The notes: a model not told the origin generated them from the letters alone. Counted from the first letter of the stretch, positions 45,488 to 59,299 are shown. The stretch is DNA of 64,000 bases from Eopsaltria australis (GCA_034509425.1 JAVTVJ010000975.1:434001-498000); one strand, 5' to 3'. Program-made: numbers and translations.

Positions 45488-46399
45488 AGGATGGGGAGGC
45501 GCCCTGGTGGCTGGGACAGTTTAGGGCTGTGACATCCAGCCCTGCCTGCTCAGGGTCACAACCACACCAAATGTCCACGGTCAGGGTTCTTTTTGCTGGT
45601 CTCAGTCACACGTGGGGACAACATTCCACCAGCAACCCTAAAGCTCTCCTGGAACCACTTCTCCATGGTTTTTATCCCTTTTATTACTTTATCTCAGCCT
45701 GCAAAAAGCTCCTTCATGGGAATGGGGCTTTCCTAGGAGCACTTACCCCATGTTTCCTCATCACATCCCCACTCAGGGCTGAAACCCTCCTGCCCCGGAG
45801 CACCACTCCAGCCCCATCTCAATCCAGAACTCCCAGTCTGGACTGGGGCTGAGAACCCACACGGAGCTTTCCAAGCTCTGCGGTTCCTGCCCGAGCTCCT
45901 CGGCCGGAGCCACGGAGCCACCTCGACGTGTGAATTAGTGCTGGGAACTACTTAATCCATCTTCCCTGGAATTAAATGTGCGCCGAGAGCTGCCGGGGGC
46001 CGCGCCGCGGGCTGCTTTAATTTCTTTTTTAGAAGGCATTAGCAGAACTCGATAAAGGGTCAAGTAATTTCATCCAACTTGCCACCAGTTAGTTAAGGGG
46101 AAGCGACAGGGCTGGAGCCTGACGCCGTTACAACCCCGCAGAATCATTTCATAGAACAGGAGGTTTAAAATCCCATTTTTTTTGGCCGGCAGAGCGATGG
46201 CGGGAAGGGACAGTCCCGAGCTTTAAAGGATTGTCCTACACGGGGTGCTGTGATCGATGTTCGCGGTTCGGGGGGCGGGCGGAGAGCCCCGAAATGAGAT
46301 GGTTACTTGTGGCACGGGAGCGGGGCCGGGGAGCGGGGCCGGGGAGCAATTCCCGGGAATTGTGAGCGGACAGTGGGTCCGCGGGGAGCGCTGGCAATC

Positions 46400-47260
46400 A
46401 CGGCGGAAACAATGTTTGCATCGATCAGCTGTCACCGTGATTTATGGCTTCATTTTGCTGTAATGGAGAATTAGTGGAAAGATTATCAGGGACTCAACAC
46501 TTTGGCTTGTTACCCATGTCCAGACGAGCAATTTGTCTCCCTGAAGCAGTGAAATACTTGTGACAGCTCCAACACTTGCCCTAATTCAATCAAGAGAAAA
46601 TGTTGGAATTAATTTGTTACAAGAAAATTTAAATATGTTCAGCAAACAGTAACCGCAGAGCAGCAGCTGATTTATTGTGCTCGGCAAGATATCGATCCGC
46701 TTCGATCCGGCCCATGTTGAGGTTTTAATGTGTAATAATTTCCAATTTAAAGCTCCTTTTCAAGATCACGGGTTTAAAGAGAGGGCAGGCTGGGTCTCAA
46801 GACCTGATTAGGAGCCTGTTGCAATGGCTTTGTCAAAAGCCTGTTTGAATGTAAATTCATAGTTATCTTTTGCACTATCTTTAATATTCTTGACATGGAT
46901 TTTATTGTGTGTCAAACCTCAGGCCAGCTGCCTGCCACAACCATTAATGAAACATCTTAGGAAATAAATCTCAGTCTTTATACAATATTTTTAAAAACCT
47001 GAAACATTAGATGTCAGCGAAAAAGGTGGAACAGCATCCTTTTTTTTTCTCCCCCTGCACAGTAAAGCATCAGAGATGGAGCAGTTTTACAGCTTCCCTA
47101 CACAATTAGATTGAATTATCGTGCAAATGCTATTATGCCATAAGCCTAAATTCCAAAGTCTGCAGGAATATTTTAGGTGCTTGTACAGATCTGTTATCTT
47201 CATTGAAGGTGTGACAGCTTATTCTGCCCGTACAGATCTATAATTTTTAAGGTTTTCATT
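46400..47260. promoter_or_regulatory. Large candidate enhancer block with CpG-bearing motif pair
   Basis: Repeat-free block with ATCGATCAGCTGTCACCG, TAATTCAATCAAGAG, TTGGAATTAATTTGTTAC, GCAGCTGATTTATTG, TGTGTAATAATTTCC, CTTTTGCACTATCTTTAATA and ACAATTAGATTGAATTATCG. It includes two direct copies of TCGATCCG at 46692 and 46702. Retained CpGs in an AT-rich desert suggest constraint, which was not tested. Confidence 0.4.
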
Positions 47261-50200
47261 ATTAAAACGCTCTCCCCTAACGCCTGTGGGGTGACACCAC
47301 TCGAGGAGGTGGCTGGAGCATTGGAAATTTCGCTCCTTATAATTCATGGAGCAGCCGTGGTGGTCCGCAGGCTGTGCCAGCTCCTCTGCCACCCAGCTCC
47401 TGCAGAATGGGGAGAAAAACCCAAATGTGCTCAATGAGTCCTTTCAACCACATCGTTATGATTGATTAAAGGGAAATCCAGGGCTAAAACCTTCTTTAAC
47501 AACCAGCCTTGTAGCTCCAGCTGGAAGTTTTCTCCAACATTTTTAGAGCATCAGTGGGTCACATAATTAGAGAGCAATCCTGTTCAACCTAATCAATAAA
47601 GAGTCGTCACCACACATCCATAGCCGAGGATATTTTTGCTCATTAGTAGAGTTTATTTTAGTTATTCTTAGTTTTGCTGCCTCAGACTGAGCACTGAAAA
47701 ATCACCTCTCTTTATTTGAACTGATTTTGAAAGTATTTCTGGCAACGCCTGGGCTGTCAAAGGCAGGGTTTGGGCATCACCACCAAGTCAACAGTGCTGG
47801 GAGGTGCAGACCCCAGGTGCTCCCAGGAAAACCCACTCTGGGTAGTGGGATTTTTCCCAAACAGGTGATGGGAGAGGTGTGTGAACACCTCAACCCCCCC
47901 TGGGTAACCCCAGGAGGGCATTGGCACCTTCCCAGTGCAGGAGAAAGGACGAAAGAGCTAGAGAAGCTCCTGAGCTCCTTTGGCCATCAGAGCACCTTCT
48001 ATCCCTCATTAAATACCTCCATCCTGCTGCTTGAAGGATGAAGGTTATCTCATCAAACCAGAGTTTCCTGCGTGGCAGCTGCAGCCACAGGAGCCACTTC
48101 CTGGGCTCTGGACTTTGCTGGCCTTGGAGAGACCTTTGCAAAAGCAACATTTGGGTCTCTTGGAGCTTTTGGAGGAAAACGTGAGGAATTCCTGGTGCTA
48201 CATCCAGTTCTGAGAGACTGCAATCCATAAAATATCCAAGGATCATATTTGATCAGTAACTGAAAATGAGGCGAATTTGGACAAAACAGCCATATGCTGC
48301 TCCCTGGAGACACTCTGGTCCAGGGATGGTGACCTCTCCAAGGTGTTTTGGTGGCCTGGCAGCACAGTGTCCCCTGGCACCCGCCGGGGAGGGGACAGAG
48401 CAGGATCATGGTCACTGTGTGAGACACATCCCTCGGACACGCCTTGGGCCCATCCAGAGCAGTCTGAGCAGAGCTCTCCCTGTGTCCTTGCCTCCTTCCC
48501 AACAAACCCTTCCCTGCTCCTCAGCAGGACAAGATTTCATCTGTCAAGGGCTCAAAAGGCTTCCTCCATCTCAGATGGTGTCTCTGGCCCAGGGATTTAA
48601 TGCTCAGCCTTTGCTTGGCAGCCACGTTCCCACCTCGCTCTTCTCCACCATGGAGCTGAACATCTTCCCCCTTCCTGAGACATTCCCTCCATATCCTTCC
48701 ACATGTGTGCACTCACTGCCTTTGGAAAAGAAAATACGATTTTATTAAATTTTGTGCATGAATTGGATCATAAAAAAAGGGATTATGGACATGTTGTGGC
48801 TTTATGAAGGGACGTGTCCCTGTATTTCCGAGATTCGCTCCGACTGGGGGCTTCAGCACTGGGAATTCATATTTTTTTTATAAATGCCGTGCTGATATTG
48901 GGCTCCCACCTCTGCAAATCCATAATTACAACTCAGTTTTTCATTACGAACCAGAAACATAAATATTTCTGTGGTCTTTGATGGAATTTAACTTCTGCAG
49001 CAAATAATATCTGCACATGTGTTTCCTATCTTGTTCTTTCCCGTGTAATACCAGGCACGCTACAGCCAGTAAAATATTGTTATAAAAGTCCCTTTGCTGC
49101 AAACCTTGACCAAAAAATCCAGGGCTTTCTATCAAAAGTGTTCCTGAGGGTCCCTGGGAGCCAGCAGAGTTCTTGTGATCTGAAAGGCCACAGCAGGAGC
49201 AGCTTTGTCCTTCACGGTCACAACTTCAGGGGGTGTCCCATCCACGAGATCCATTTCTTTGCATCAGAGACCCTCACACCTCCTTTTCCTCCCAGTTTTA
49301 GGGGAATTTTAGTTAATTTTAGGGTGCTGCTGGGTGATTTTGGGAGGCTGTGAGCCCCCAGTCCCCTTGGAGAGTGAGGCTGAGCATCCCTGGGCTCTGC
49401 AGCCTGGCAAGGAGGAGGGCCCACACCAGCTCTGTGTGACCTGGAGGAGAATCAGGCCTTGACATTTCCAATTGAATTAGACTGATATTTAAAACAGAGA
49501 TAAGCTGACATTTAGAGCAGTCCAATGTTCTGTTGTTTCAATTTGCTTCTTTTTTTTTCCCTTTTCTTTCTTCATTTTTCATGGCTCAAGGCCGCACCAT
49601 GCTGGAAGTGGCTCACTGGGGATCATGACCTGCAGGGACCCCGTGGCTGAGGTCTCACTCTTGTTGCTCCAGCCCTACAAGCAAAAAGAAGCCTCCTGTC
49701 TGACTCCAGTGGGATGCAGGGCTGTCCTCACCCGTTAATGTGTCAAAATGCAACACCAAAATCAGCTCGTTATGGTTCCTGAGCTGTCCTAAATTGTATT
49801 AAAATGTTGGTCAACAGTGCTAAAAGGCAGCATTGTAGATTGATAATATCAAGAGAAATCTAAAAACCTCATCTCATTTTCAGAGCCCTGCATTTGGTTT
49901 TCTTCTCTCACTCTCTGCTTGAGCAGCCAAGGACTGGTTTGGTTCCTCCTGTGCCCCAGTGAGCCCCGAGAAATGAGCATTTCCAGCTCCCACTCATCAG
50001 CGAGGCCCTGCAGCCACGGGCTGCAAATCCCACCGGGGGATGTTTATTTGTTTTTAAAAACTCCTATCAGAATCTGGATCTGCTTCTGCAATTGTCTTTG
50101 GTGCTGAAATACAAGTTTAGGGGCTGCTCATGGCTGCAAACACCAACGTTGGGAGAGGGCTGAGAGAATGGCATTCCTTTCAAGTCAGATTTGCACAAAG

Positions 50201-51824
50201 CACCAAAAAATCTGAGGAAAAATAATCTTTAAATAAGTTACCAATTGTGAACTTTATAACTGTGCCAGCCATTAACAATAGACCCTCTTGGGGTGGGTTT
50301 TTCTCCCTTCCCATGACGATTTTTTCTTTCTCCAAGGTCATTTTAGGTCCTCAGCCTCAATAATTATTTGCTCTGTGAGCCATTGTAGACAGGGCTGTCT
50401 TCAGCCTCTCAGCTTGGAGGGAGAAACCTGACCACGCCGTGGGATCCTTCCACAATCCCTGCCAACGAAAATGGCTTTATTTTGCCCAGAACAAGGATGA
50501 CAAGGGGTGTCTCCACGAGGCTCTGGCACCTTTTGGGCTCTGCCTCCTGCCCGTGGCCCCGGAGCCGGCGGGAGGGACGGGGCTCTTCCGTGGGGGTGAA
50601 GCCCTGGCTGGGCTTTTCCAGCATTCCCATTGTTGCACAGCTGAATCCAATCACTGCTATTTGTTTTTCAAAACAGGGCCCAGCTCCCTGTTGCTGGATG
50701 ATGTTTTCATCCGCTGACATTTAAGAGAGCTATTTCAAAACGAGCTGAGAACGTTTCTAGAGTTCCTCTATTTTTAAGGTTTTATCGAAATCAGCTTTTA
50801 ATTATCTGTTGGGAAATAATTGTGAGTAAACAGCTCCGTGCCTGCTCTGAAGGCGCTCACTAGACCTGCAAAAACCAGCTAAAAACGGCACATTTTGGGC
50901 AAGGAGATGATTGCTCCAAACCCACAGAGTGATCAGATAATGCTCAAGCCCACGTGCGGCACCCCAGACAGCGTGGCTGTGATTAACCATTTCCTTCAGC
51001 TCCTCAGTTGTTGTTCCAGCCCAGAATAAAGGTAGAGCAAAGTTATTAAAAAAAGGAACAGCCTCTTCCTCGGAAACCCCCCAGCCAGGCTCTCCTGCCC
51101 CAGGGAGCTCCCAGCAGGAGCAGATTGCAGGAATTTCTGAGCATCCTGTTGTGACGGGGGGTCATTCTGGGGATGCATTTTATGAAGGTTGGGAAATTGG
51201 TTTTGCTTGATTATGATCAGGACTCTCTTCAAATGATCTGCCAGGACTTCAGGATGTCGAGGAAGAAAGGGGGAGAAGAAATTAAGCCCTTCAGAAGACA
51301 ATTTTGACCTGCTGAGCTGTTGTGTCTCCTGATCCCGCCACAAAGAGCTACCAGATGTCCCTGTCTCATTTCCAGGAGGGTTTCAATAATTTGCATTCCC
51401 AGGAATACAAGAAGCCCAAAACCCAAGGTTGACTCATGTCTGCTGTGGCCACGGGTTTTGCCCACATGCCATCACCACGTGCAGCCCCACAACAACCAAT
51501 TACTCATCATTAATTATCAGCAAATTGTCAGAGTGGAGTTTAGGCCTCACGTCTGTAACATCAGCTCACAATTAATTTAATTCACCCCTAGCCCAACCCA
51601 GGTTTGACTGGAGCTTCCCTCACTGAAAGACAGAAATCCCTGGGCCTGGATCACAAGGAAAGGTTGCCAAAGGTTGCCAAAATCTTCTGAGGAGCGAGGG
51701 AACCTGCAGGAACGCTTTCCAGTAAAGCAGCAGGGCCAGGATGACATGGGGACATTTGGACATTTGTTCTCCCATGCATGAGGAGGTTTTGGAATGGCTG
51801 TGACCTCCAAGGAGGGGAGATGCC

Positions 51825-51990
51825 ATGGAATCATAAACCCGTGGAATGGTTTGGGTTGGAAGGGACCCTAAGGACCATCTCATTCCAACCCTTTGCCATG
51901 GCAGGGACACCATGGAGCCTCCCTTGCTGCAGCACATCCAGCTTGCAAAGCTTTTGGCATTTTTTAATGCTCTGCCAGGATTTGGCTCTC
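51825..51990 (-). mobile_element. CR1 LINE extreme 3' fragment, minus
   Basis: GGAATCATAAACCCGTGGAA, TGGTTTGGGTTGGAAGGGAC and CATCTCATTCCAACCC, then GCCATGGCAGGGACACC; fades into unique sequence. Confidence 0.85.
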
Positions 51991-52789
51991 TTGGCCACAT
52001 TCTGAACTAAGATGACTGTTTAAATCCCACCTGGCAGAGCCAAGATAATCAATTTGCCTTATCAAGTTCCAGCGTCTAATTAGAGCTTTCCTGACACCGC
52101 TCCCAAGCTGGGCTCAGCTCGTCCTGGAGGCACTGTAGCCCTTTTATTACTTTCTACAACTTAATCACTGTGTTTTAAAGACGTTTTCTCTGAATTGCTC
52201 AAAGGTTAGCCCCTCTGTCAATTTAAGTCAATATCCTCTTCTTTTCAAAATTAATTGCTATTAATTAATCACCATCTGAAGGAGTTTATTGGTATTGATT
52301 GGCTCCCTTTTGTGTGTTTCTGTGAGGTCTCTCATTGGTGCTCCTGGCTGGGTTTGTTTTTCACCCACTCCACAGAGTCCCTTTGGGTGAGTGTGGGTTG
52401 GCAGCATCTCCAGATGAACATCCCAATCTCCAGGATGACCTCTCTGCTCAAGGATATCCATGGTGTGGGTGCCTCTGGCTTTTATGGAATTCCCTGAACT
52501 TCCTCAGTCCCTTAAAACATCAGAGCCCTTCTCTCAAACCTGTTTTCAGTGTTTTGAAAACACCTTGGATTGGGGTTCCTGGCACCATTTTTCCTGTGTC
52601 CGTGGGATTGGGGAGCTGCCCCAGCACCCACATCTCTGTGGTGTGACTTTTGGGCATAAATGGGAACATTTAATCAGGACAACACACACATCTTTCCCTG
52701 CCTTGCCTGCAGTGGGAAGGAGAATACCTCACCATAAAATCTGTGTGCAAGGCCCTGCAGGAGGGTGATGATGGAAAAGCATTAATTTG

Positions 52790-52980
52790 CTTTCAGGTTT
52801 TGCGCCATTATCGGCATTTTCTCTCCGACCTTTTACCCAGTGTAATCAAATAGCAGAGATCAATGCATTAAAAGTCAGTTTTCCTTGGAAGCCTCTGCTG
52901 GCAATGTGGAGTGACCAGTGCGGCACCATCTTCCCAGTCAATCATTAAAGTGGATTTTGGGGCGGTTAAAAAGACCCCAG
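52790..52980. promoter_or_regulatory. Candidate regulatory block
   Basis: Unique stretch with TTTTGCGCCATTATCGGC, GTGTAATCAAATAGC and ATCAATGCATTAAAAG, and retained CpGs. Texture-based call. Confidence 0.25.
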
Positions 52981-54559
52981 GTGGTGTCGGGGCCTTTCAG
53001 AGCTGAGCAGAGTGGGGAAATGCAGCAGGAAGGAGGATGGTGGTGGGAAGAGATTTCAAACTGAAGGAGAACCTGGACAATAAAGTGTTTTTCACAGAAT
53101 GAGGAGCCATTTAAACGCAGCTTAATCGTGGGATCAGTTTTATTCCAACAGAGCCATCAGCAGCAGAGACTGGGACACTTCAGAGCTCCCCTCCTGGCCT
53201 TGGGACAGCCTCAGGATGATTCACACCTGAGAGGAGAACCAGCCCACGCTTCCCACCCAGCCAGCAGGACCCAGCTCGGCTCCTCCCCTGAGGATGAGGG
53301 GAGGATTCCTAAAGCAGAGCTTCCATGGGAATGCCTGATGGCTTTCCCAGCTGGTGGCTCATGGTCCCTGCGGTCGGTGACACCACGGGCGCAGGGCAGT
53401 GTCACCGTCACTCTGTGTCTGTGCAGGACTCCAGGAGACACGTTTCAGGCTGCTGGGAGCTGTCATTTGTCAGCCTCTGAAAGGACAGAATTCCTCCTCT
53501 CCAAAGCTTCCCCAGCTCCCCGGGGATGTCGTCAGCGGCTTTCACCGCCTTGAAAAAAAATGTCATTTTTCTTTTTAAAGAGTATTACAATTATTATCAC
53601 CAGGCCTCAGGGCACTTCACCCCAAATCACACAATGCTATTTCGGGTCTCTCTTTTACCACAAATGTTCAAAACCGGCTGCTTAAATCCGGTTTTCAAAA
53701 GTGAATTGGGCACTTAGCAGCCCGAGAGTCTCCTGGTGTCTCTGAGAAGCTGTGGCAGCTTCCAGGAGCACCCACAGGCTCCATCCCAGTGCCAGGGAGA
53801 ACATCAGGAGTGTCTTTCTGGGATCCTGCAGGGTGAGATGGGTTTGCTGGAACTTTTCTCCTTGCCTCACTCTTCAGGATGCCCAGGTGTGAGGATCCAG
53901 CTGTGCAGAGCTGGCTCACGCAGGGTCGCGCTCCCTCATCTCACAGAAAATATGGATTATATTTTGTATATAAAGTTTTTTGGATTAAACCTTGCTGAAT
54001 TTGAGGGGCTAATTACTCTTGGGACAGGGCCAACAGGAGTTTTTTCCTTCTGCAGCCTCTCCTGACTGTGTTTATAGGTGAATTTCCCACAGCACCTCCA
54101 AGACTAAAAGCCTTTTTTTTTTTACGAGACAGATGGAGCTGTTCTTTCCAAGAGTGAGCAATATTTAACCTTAAGCACTTTCAAATCCGGCCTCAGGAAT
54201 ATTGAGATGAAAGGCTCGTGGCACTAAGCTCCTTTCAAATGGATATTGCAGCAGAGTTGCCTGGACATTTGTCTGGCTGGAGCTGAGCAGTGTTTAACAT
54301 GCTGCCGGTGTGCCCGCGCTCCTCGAGGAGCCCCGACAAGAATAAATACTCGTCTTTCAGATTTAATTTCCAGCGGCGGCTCCGCTCTCGCTATTGTGTT
54401 TCTTCTGAGCATCCTTTATTGGACTTGAAGTTCCTGAGAGTGGCAGGGAGGATGTGGTGAGGTGGCTTCACCCTCTCCCTGCCAGCTGCAAGCACAGAGA
54501 CAGGGGACAATGGCCCTGGTGGCTCAGCATCACTGTGACTCTGGTCACCAGCACGGTGC

Positions 54560-54820
54560 AATGCCCACGTGGTTTGGGAAGGGACCATAAAAATCATCTC
54601 ATTCCACCCCCTGCCATGGGCAGGGACACCTCCCACTGTCCCAGGCTGCTCCAAGCCCCAGCGTCCAGCCTGGCCTTGGGCACTGCCAGGGATCCAGGGG
54701 CAGCCACAGCTTCTCCAGGCACCCTGTGCCAGGGCACCCCACCCTCCCAGCCAGGAATTCCTTCCCAATATCCAATTTAAATCCACACTCTTTCAGTTCA
54801 TGTCCATGAGTTGTAATTAT
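54560..54820 (-). mobile_element. CR1 LINE 3' fragment, minus
   Basis: GGTTTGGGAAGGGACCATAA, CTGCCATGGGCAGGGACACC, CAAGCCCCAGCGTCCAGCCT, then GGATCCAGGGGCAGCCACAG and a CACTCTTTCAGTTCATGTCC end. Confidence 0.9.
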
Positions 54821-55820
54821 TGAAATTACGATATTCAATCAATAGAATTACAGAATGATTTGAATTGGAGAATACCAACTGGAGAGAATGGAAGGGGAAT
54901 CACAAATACATTTTCAAGAGCTGTTAGGTTTTCTCTTGCCCTGTTGATCGGATTCTATACATGGAAGCCCTCATCTCAAAGTTGTGCACTGTGGGGGGAA
55001 GGGAGTGACTTTCTCCTCACTGCACAAAACACAGGCACTTCTCAGGTTTTCTTAGGATCTTGTGCATCCTCCGAGTTTTCCAGGGCTTTGTCCTCTGCAG
55101 CGGCCCCGTGGCCCGGCCACGATCTGTATTTGTCTTGATCAGGATATTAAACCCCAATCGTGCACAAAGCAGCGAAGTCCCAGTGCACCAGTGTTGAACT
55201 AAGAAATCATTATCATCAGCCAGAGGAGAAGGATGGATGATGGATAATGGGTCTTTCTCTGCCCAGCGATCATTACGCTCCTGCCGATGAGGCAGCAACT
55301 GTCTTAAGTCCCATTAGTGGATGATGGGCTGTCTGGAAGAGGATCCTCATTCCTGGGCAGGCAGCTCACCGCCTTAACCCCGCCGTGGAGGGACTGTCCC
55401 CTCCCAGCCCAGCCCCCAGCGTGTGGGAAAGGTGAAACGGCGCCTCCCCACGAAGCAGAAAAAGGCAGAAACTGCAGCTGAAAGGGAAAATGCACCTTCC
55501 TGAAGGGTCTGCTGGGAAAAAAATACATCTGGGGAAGTGCTAGTGTAAGTATGAGCGAGTTTGAGAGTTTATTGGTGAGAGGTTTCTGCTGGTGTCTTTC
55601 ATGTGTGTGCAGCTCGGAGAGGGTTAAACTCTTCCCGTATCCGCGGACTGGAGCATCAATGGCCGGGCTGGGTCTGGGGGAGTGCAGGGAGCAGGGACAG
55701 CGGTGTCACTCCGAGGGGCGCTCAGAGCTGGACACACCCGTGTCACAGCCAGGCTGGGGGGTGGGCAGCGAAATGGGAACGAGCTGGGCAGCAAAACTGC
55801 TTCGGCAGTGAAGGGGAGGG

Positions 55821-55975
55821 GATGTGGGAGCCAACCCCAAAATGATGCGGGAGCCACCCTCGGGAAGATGTAGGAACCACCCCCGGGATGATGCGGGAAC
55901 CACCCCCAAAGTGATGCAGAAGCCACCCCCAAAGTGATGTGGGAGCCACCCCCGGGGTGGAGCAGGAGGCGAGGA
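55821..55975. repeat. 23-bp minisatellite, about 6 units
   Basis: Units starting GATG(T/C)(G/A)GG...CCACCCCC at 55821, 55843, 55867, 55890, 55913 and 55936. Open frames across it are repeat artefacts. Confidence 0.9.
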
Positions 55976-56194
55976 TGCTGCCAGGGGTGGGAGAACAGCG
56001 CTGGGGTGTCTGACCAATCTTGGCATCCATTGCCAACATTGGCTGGGAAATGCCGTGGGAAGGGCCGAGTCTCTTCTGACCCTGCAGACTCAGAGAGGGC
56101 TCCCTGTCACAGCCAGTTCTGTTTTCATGGAATATTCTCCTGTTGCTGTGTGATCCCTGAGTCCTGCAGCTCTGCATGGTGTGGGAGGGATCTG

Positions 56195-56410
56195 TTAATC
56201 CCAGAATGGTTTGGGTTGGAAGGGGCCTTAAAAATCATCTCCTTCCACTCCCTGCCATGTGTAGGGACCTTCCACTGTCCCAGGGTGCTTCAAGCCCCAG
56301 TGTCGAGCCTGGCCTTGGACAATTCCAGGGATCCAGGGGCAGCCACAGCTGCTCTGGGCACCCTGTGCCAGGGCCTCAGCACCATCACAGGGAGCAATTC
56401 CTTCCTGTTC
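56195..56410 (-). mobile_element. CR1 LINE 3' fragment, minus
   Basis: CCCAGAATGGTTTGGGTTGG, AAGGGGCCTTAAAAATCATC, CCCTGCCATGTGTAGGGACC and GATCCAGGGGCAGCCACAGC, ending at CACAGGGAGCAATTCCTTCC. Confidence 0.9.
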
Positions 56411-56535
56411 ACAGAATCAGAGAATCACAGAGTAACCTGAGTTTGAAGGGACCCACAAGTCCCACTCCTGATGCCCGAGCCCCAGCTGGGACCTTCCACC
56501 TCAAAGGGTATCTAATCCAACATCTGATCTAAGCC
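56411..56535 (-). mobile_element. Second CR1 3' fragment nested beside the first, minus
   Basis: A new start, CACAGAATCAGAGAATCACA then GAGTAACCTGAGTTTGAAGGGACCC, resembles the 3' end of a different CR1 subfamily and interrupts the preceding copy. Confidence 0.65.
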
Positions 56536-57499
56536 TCTCCCCGTTTCATGGCCCACCCCTCTATAAAAGCGTTTGTAGATCTCAGTAATTTTAAGTAAAC
56601 TTTGAGAAATTGAATCTTCAGTCACATCTAAATCAGATCTGTCCCTGGCCTGTGACCTGGGCACACGGTAATGAACAGAGGTATCTGCTGGCTGTCCCCG
56701 GGGAGCAGCTCTTCCCTGGCAGCTTTGCTCTCGATTACACGGCCCCAACTGCGGCTCCCTCGCTGTGATTCATCCTGACGTGATCCCCTGGTGATGAGAG
56801 CCCAGGACAGGATCCTGCGTGTAGCTGGAAATACATTTAAAAATGCATTCTGGAGGGTTTTCTTTAAATTATTAAAGAACAGTAATTCACCTTTTAAACT
56901 CACCAAGATGTAAAGCACTTTATGGACTATCTTTCAAATCGTTTTAAAAATCTCCAGATCCCCCTCCTGGTGCTCTCATAACTATTTAGTAAAACAATAA
57001 TAAAACCAAAACCGATACAAATGTTGCCTGTTGTTTAGAGAAGTAAATATCCTTGGTAAGTCTTAGCAAAGCACTTACAATAGAGTGGTTTGGATGCAGT
57101 CCAGACTGTTCAATAGTTAATATATTATTCATATTAATAAAATAATGTTTGGAAAGGCACCAAGAGTCATAATCTGCATAGCCAGAGCTGGGGTTTAGCA
57201 GTTAGTTGACAATTAGTTACCAGTTGAGGGCTTCCCATGCTTCTCTGAGTTTTACTGGGGTGTGAAGAGGATTTCAAGCCATGTCACTGTCGCAGCTGTG
57301 ATTTATACAGCATTTCCAGTGTCCCAACCAAGCTTCTCCTGGATCCTGGGACTCGGCTTTTACCCAGGGGGCTCCACTCATTGTAAAATCAAATCCCAGT
57401 GGGACGAAAAGTTTGCAAAGTTCCCGGGTGCCCTGGCTAGGGACTCCCGTGTGCCCCCGGCCTCGGCCAGAGCCCTGCCAGCAGCTTGGAGGGGCTGAA

Positions 57500-57700
57500 C
57501 CCTCTTGCCAGAGCAGCGGAAAACAAACGAGCCATTTGTAACCCTTAATTTAAACAGCTCCCGAAGTAATAGTATAAATAGTATAATGCAATTGTAATGG
57601 CTGATGAATTATGCATGCAGCCTCTTCCCTCTTTGAATATGCATGAGGCAGGAAATCGCCAAGTGGCACAATATTGCTGCTTTAGTGCTTACTGAGAGCC
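57500..57700. promoter_or_regulatory. Candidate regulatory block with paired ATGCAT sites
   Basis: ACCCTTAATTTAAACAGCTC, AATAGTATAAATAGTATAAT, GATGAATTATGCATGCAG and GAATATGCATGAGGC. Two octamer-like ATGCAT sites lie about 40 bp apart in repeat-free sequence. Confidence 0.3.
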
Positions 57701-59299
57701 CTGCCCGGGGCTCTGGGGACAGCCAGCCCAGGCTGAGGCTCCCCTGGCTCCTGCTCGGCACAGGGATGCTCCAAACCTGCTGAGAAAGAGCTTCTCCTTG
57801 GGCCAAACCCAGCACCAAACCCTGCACCTCCAGCCTGGGGTGAGGAGGGTGTAAAAACAGAGCCAGCCCCGGCTTTGTACAGTCTGGCTTAAAAATGGGG
57901 ATAATATCAAACTAGTTTGAGAAGCTGAAGCAAATAAATTAATTTCAGTGACAGGAATAAAGTGGATCTAATTAGAAGTCCCTCTGCAGTGCCTCATTAG
58001 TGTGGTTGGTAAGTAAATGAAATTTCAGCAGTAGTGAGTTAGACTATTTGTCTCGGGGTGTTTTTGGGATTCACAAAATGCCAACAAACTGGGTTTTCCT
58101 CACAGAAAATTTCCTTCATCAGATGTCTGGGGGCCTTTCTCACAGAGCATGGCACAGCCACTTCATTTTCATTCCTTGGGCACTTTCCTCGCTCTCTGCA
58201 GCTCATTCATAAATTGAAACAAATCAAAGGGATTTTTGGAGACAAATGGATTTTAGCTGTCTCATTGCCTGCCTGCAACTCCACAGAGCAACGTGCTGCT
58301 GTTGGATCTGAACACTTCAGAAACTTCATCTTTTCCCCTCTGTGAATAAACAACTCTTCTTCCTTCGGTGGGTGCCTCCGTCCTCCAGTACAGACACCCC
58401 CACGTTTCAGGGTAATTTTATTACAGGGAGCAGTCATTTGTCAGCTTTATTCCACTCGAGGCAGCTGTTGGTAACCTGCAATCCCAGATTGTCAGTCAGC
58501 AACCATTCCCCTTGACTTTCAGTGCCTAGAAAGTCATAGCCCGTGGTAATTTAATGAGCAGAACATAAAAATTCCGGTCATACCCACCCAGCAGTGGTCC
58601 TGACAGATCATTTCGTGAGGAGCACTCCTTTCAGGACATAGCACAAAGTTATCCCATTAATTATATCCTCAACACATCAGAACCCCAAAACCTCAGCCAT
58701 TCACAAGGTTGATGTTTTTGGGGTGTGCTGCCACCTCTGATCCTGTTGTTATTGCAACACCACAAGGTCTGGGCTTTGGGAATTTAATCAAATTAATGGA
58801 GGTGCTGTTCTGGACAGGTGGTTGAGGGACAGGTGCCCTGAGCAGGGAGTGACCTGGAGCCTGGCTGAAGAGCTCTGCTCCTTGGTGAGGGCAAGCTGAG
58901 AGATCCCAGAGCTCTGCACGATGTTTGCAGCTTTCCAGGATTTGTTTGATGTGCAAAAAGAGGGGTTTTCTTGCATAAAAGCTGAGATTGCTGCCAGGGA
59001 AAGGCACAGGTTGCCTCTGTGTGAAGGCACTTGGGTGCTTCCTGCCTGGTTCTTCCACCAACAGCTGCTCACAGCCTCTCCCAGCACCTGGAATGACAAG
59101 AACTGGGAACAGCAGGGGAAAAGCTTCCCAAAACCCTCCTTTAGTAGGACTGGGATAAAAACCTGCATGAGCTTTAGCCCCATTTGCAACCTTAATTTCT
59201 CCGTTTAACAACAACCCCTGTGATGTTGGTTTGGATTGGGGTTTTGATGTTCAGCTTCCACCTCCAGAAATGCTGGAGTTAAACACTGTTTTTAAGGCA

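Noticed and set aside
53128..53553. 141-codon plus-strand frame
   Set aside because: Unique sequence, but no domain, no splice context and no supporting second exon; chance length for this composition.
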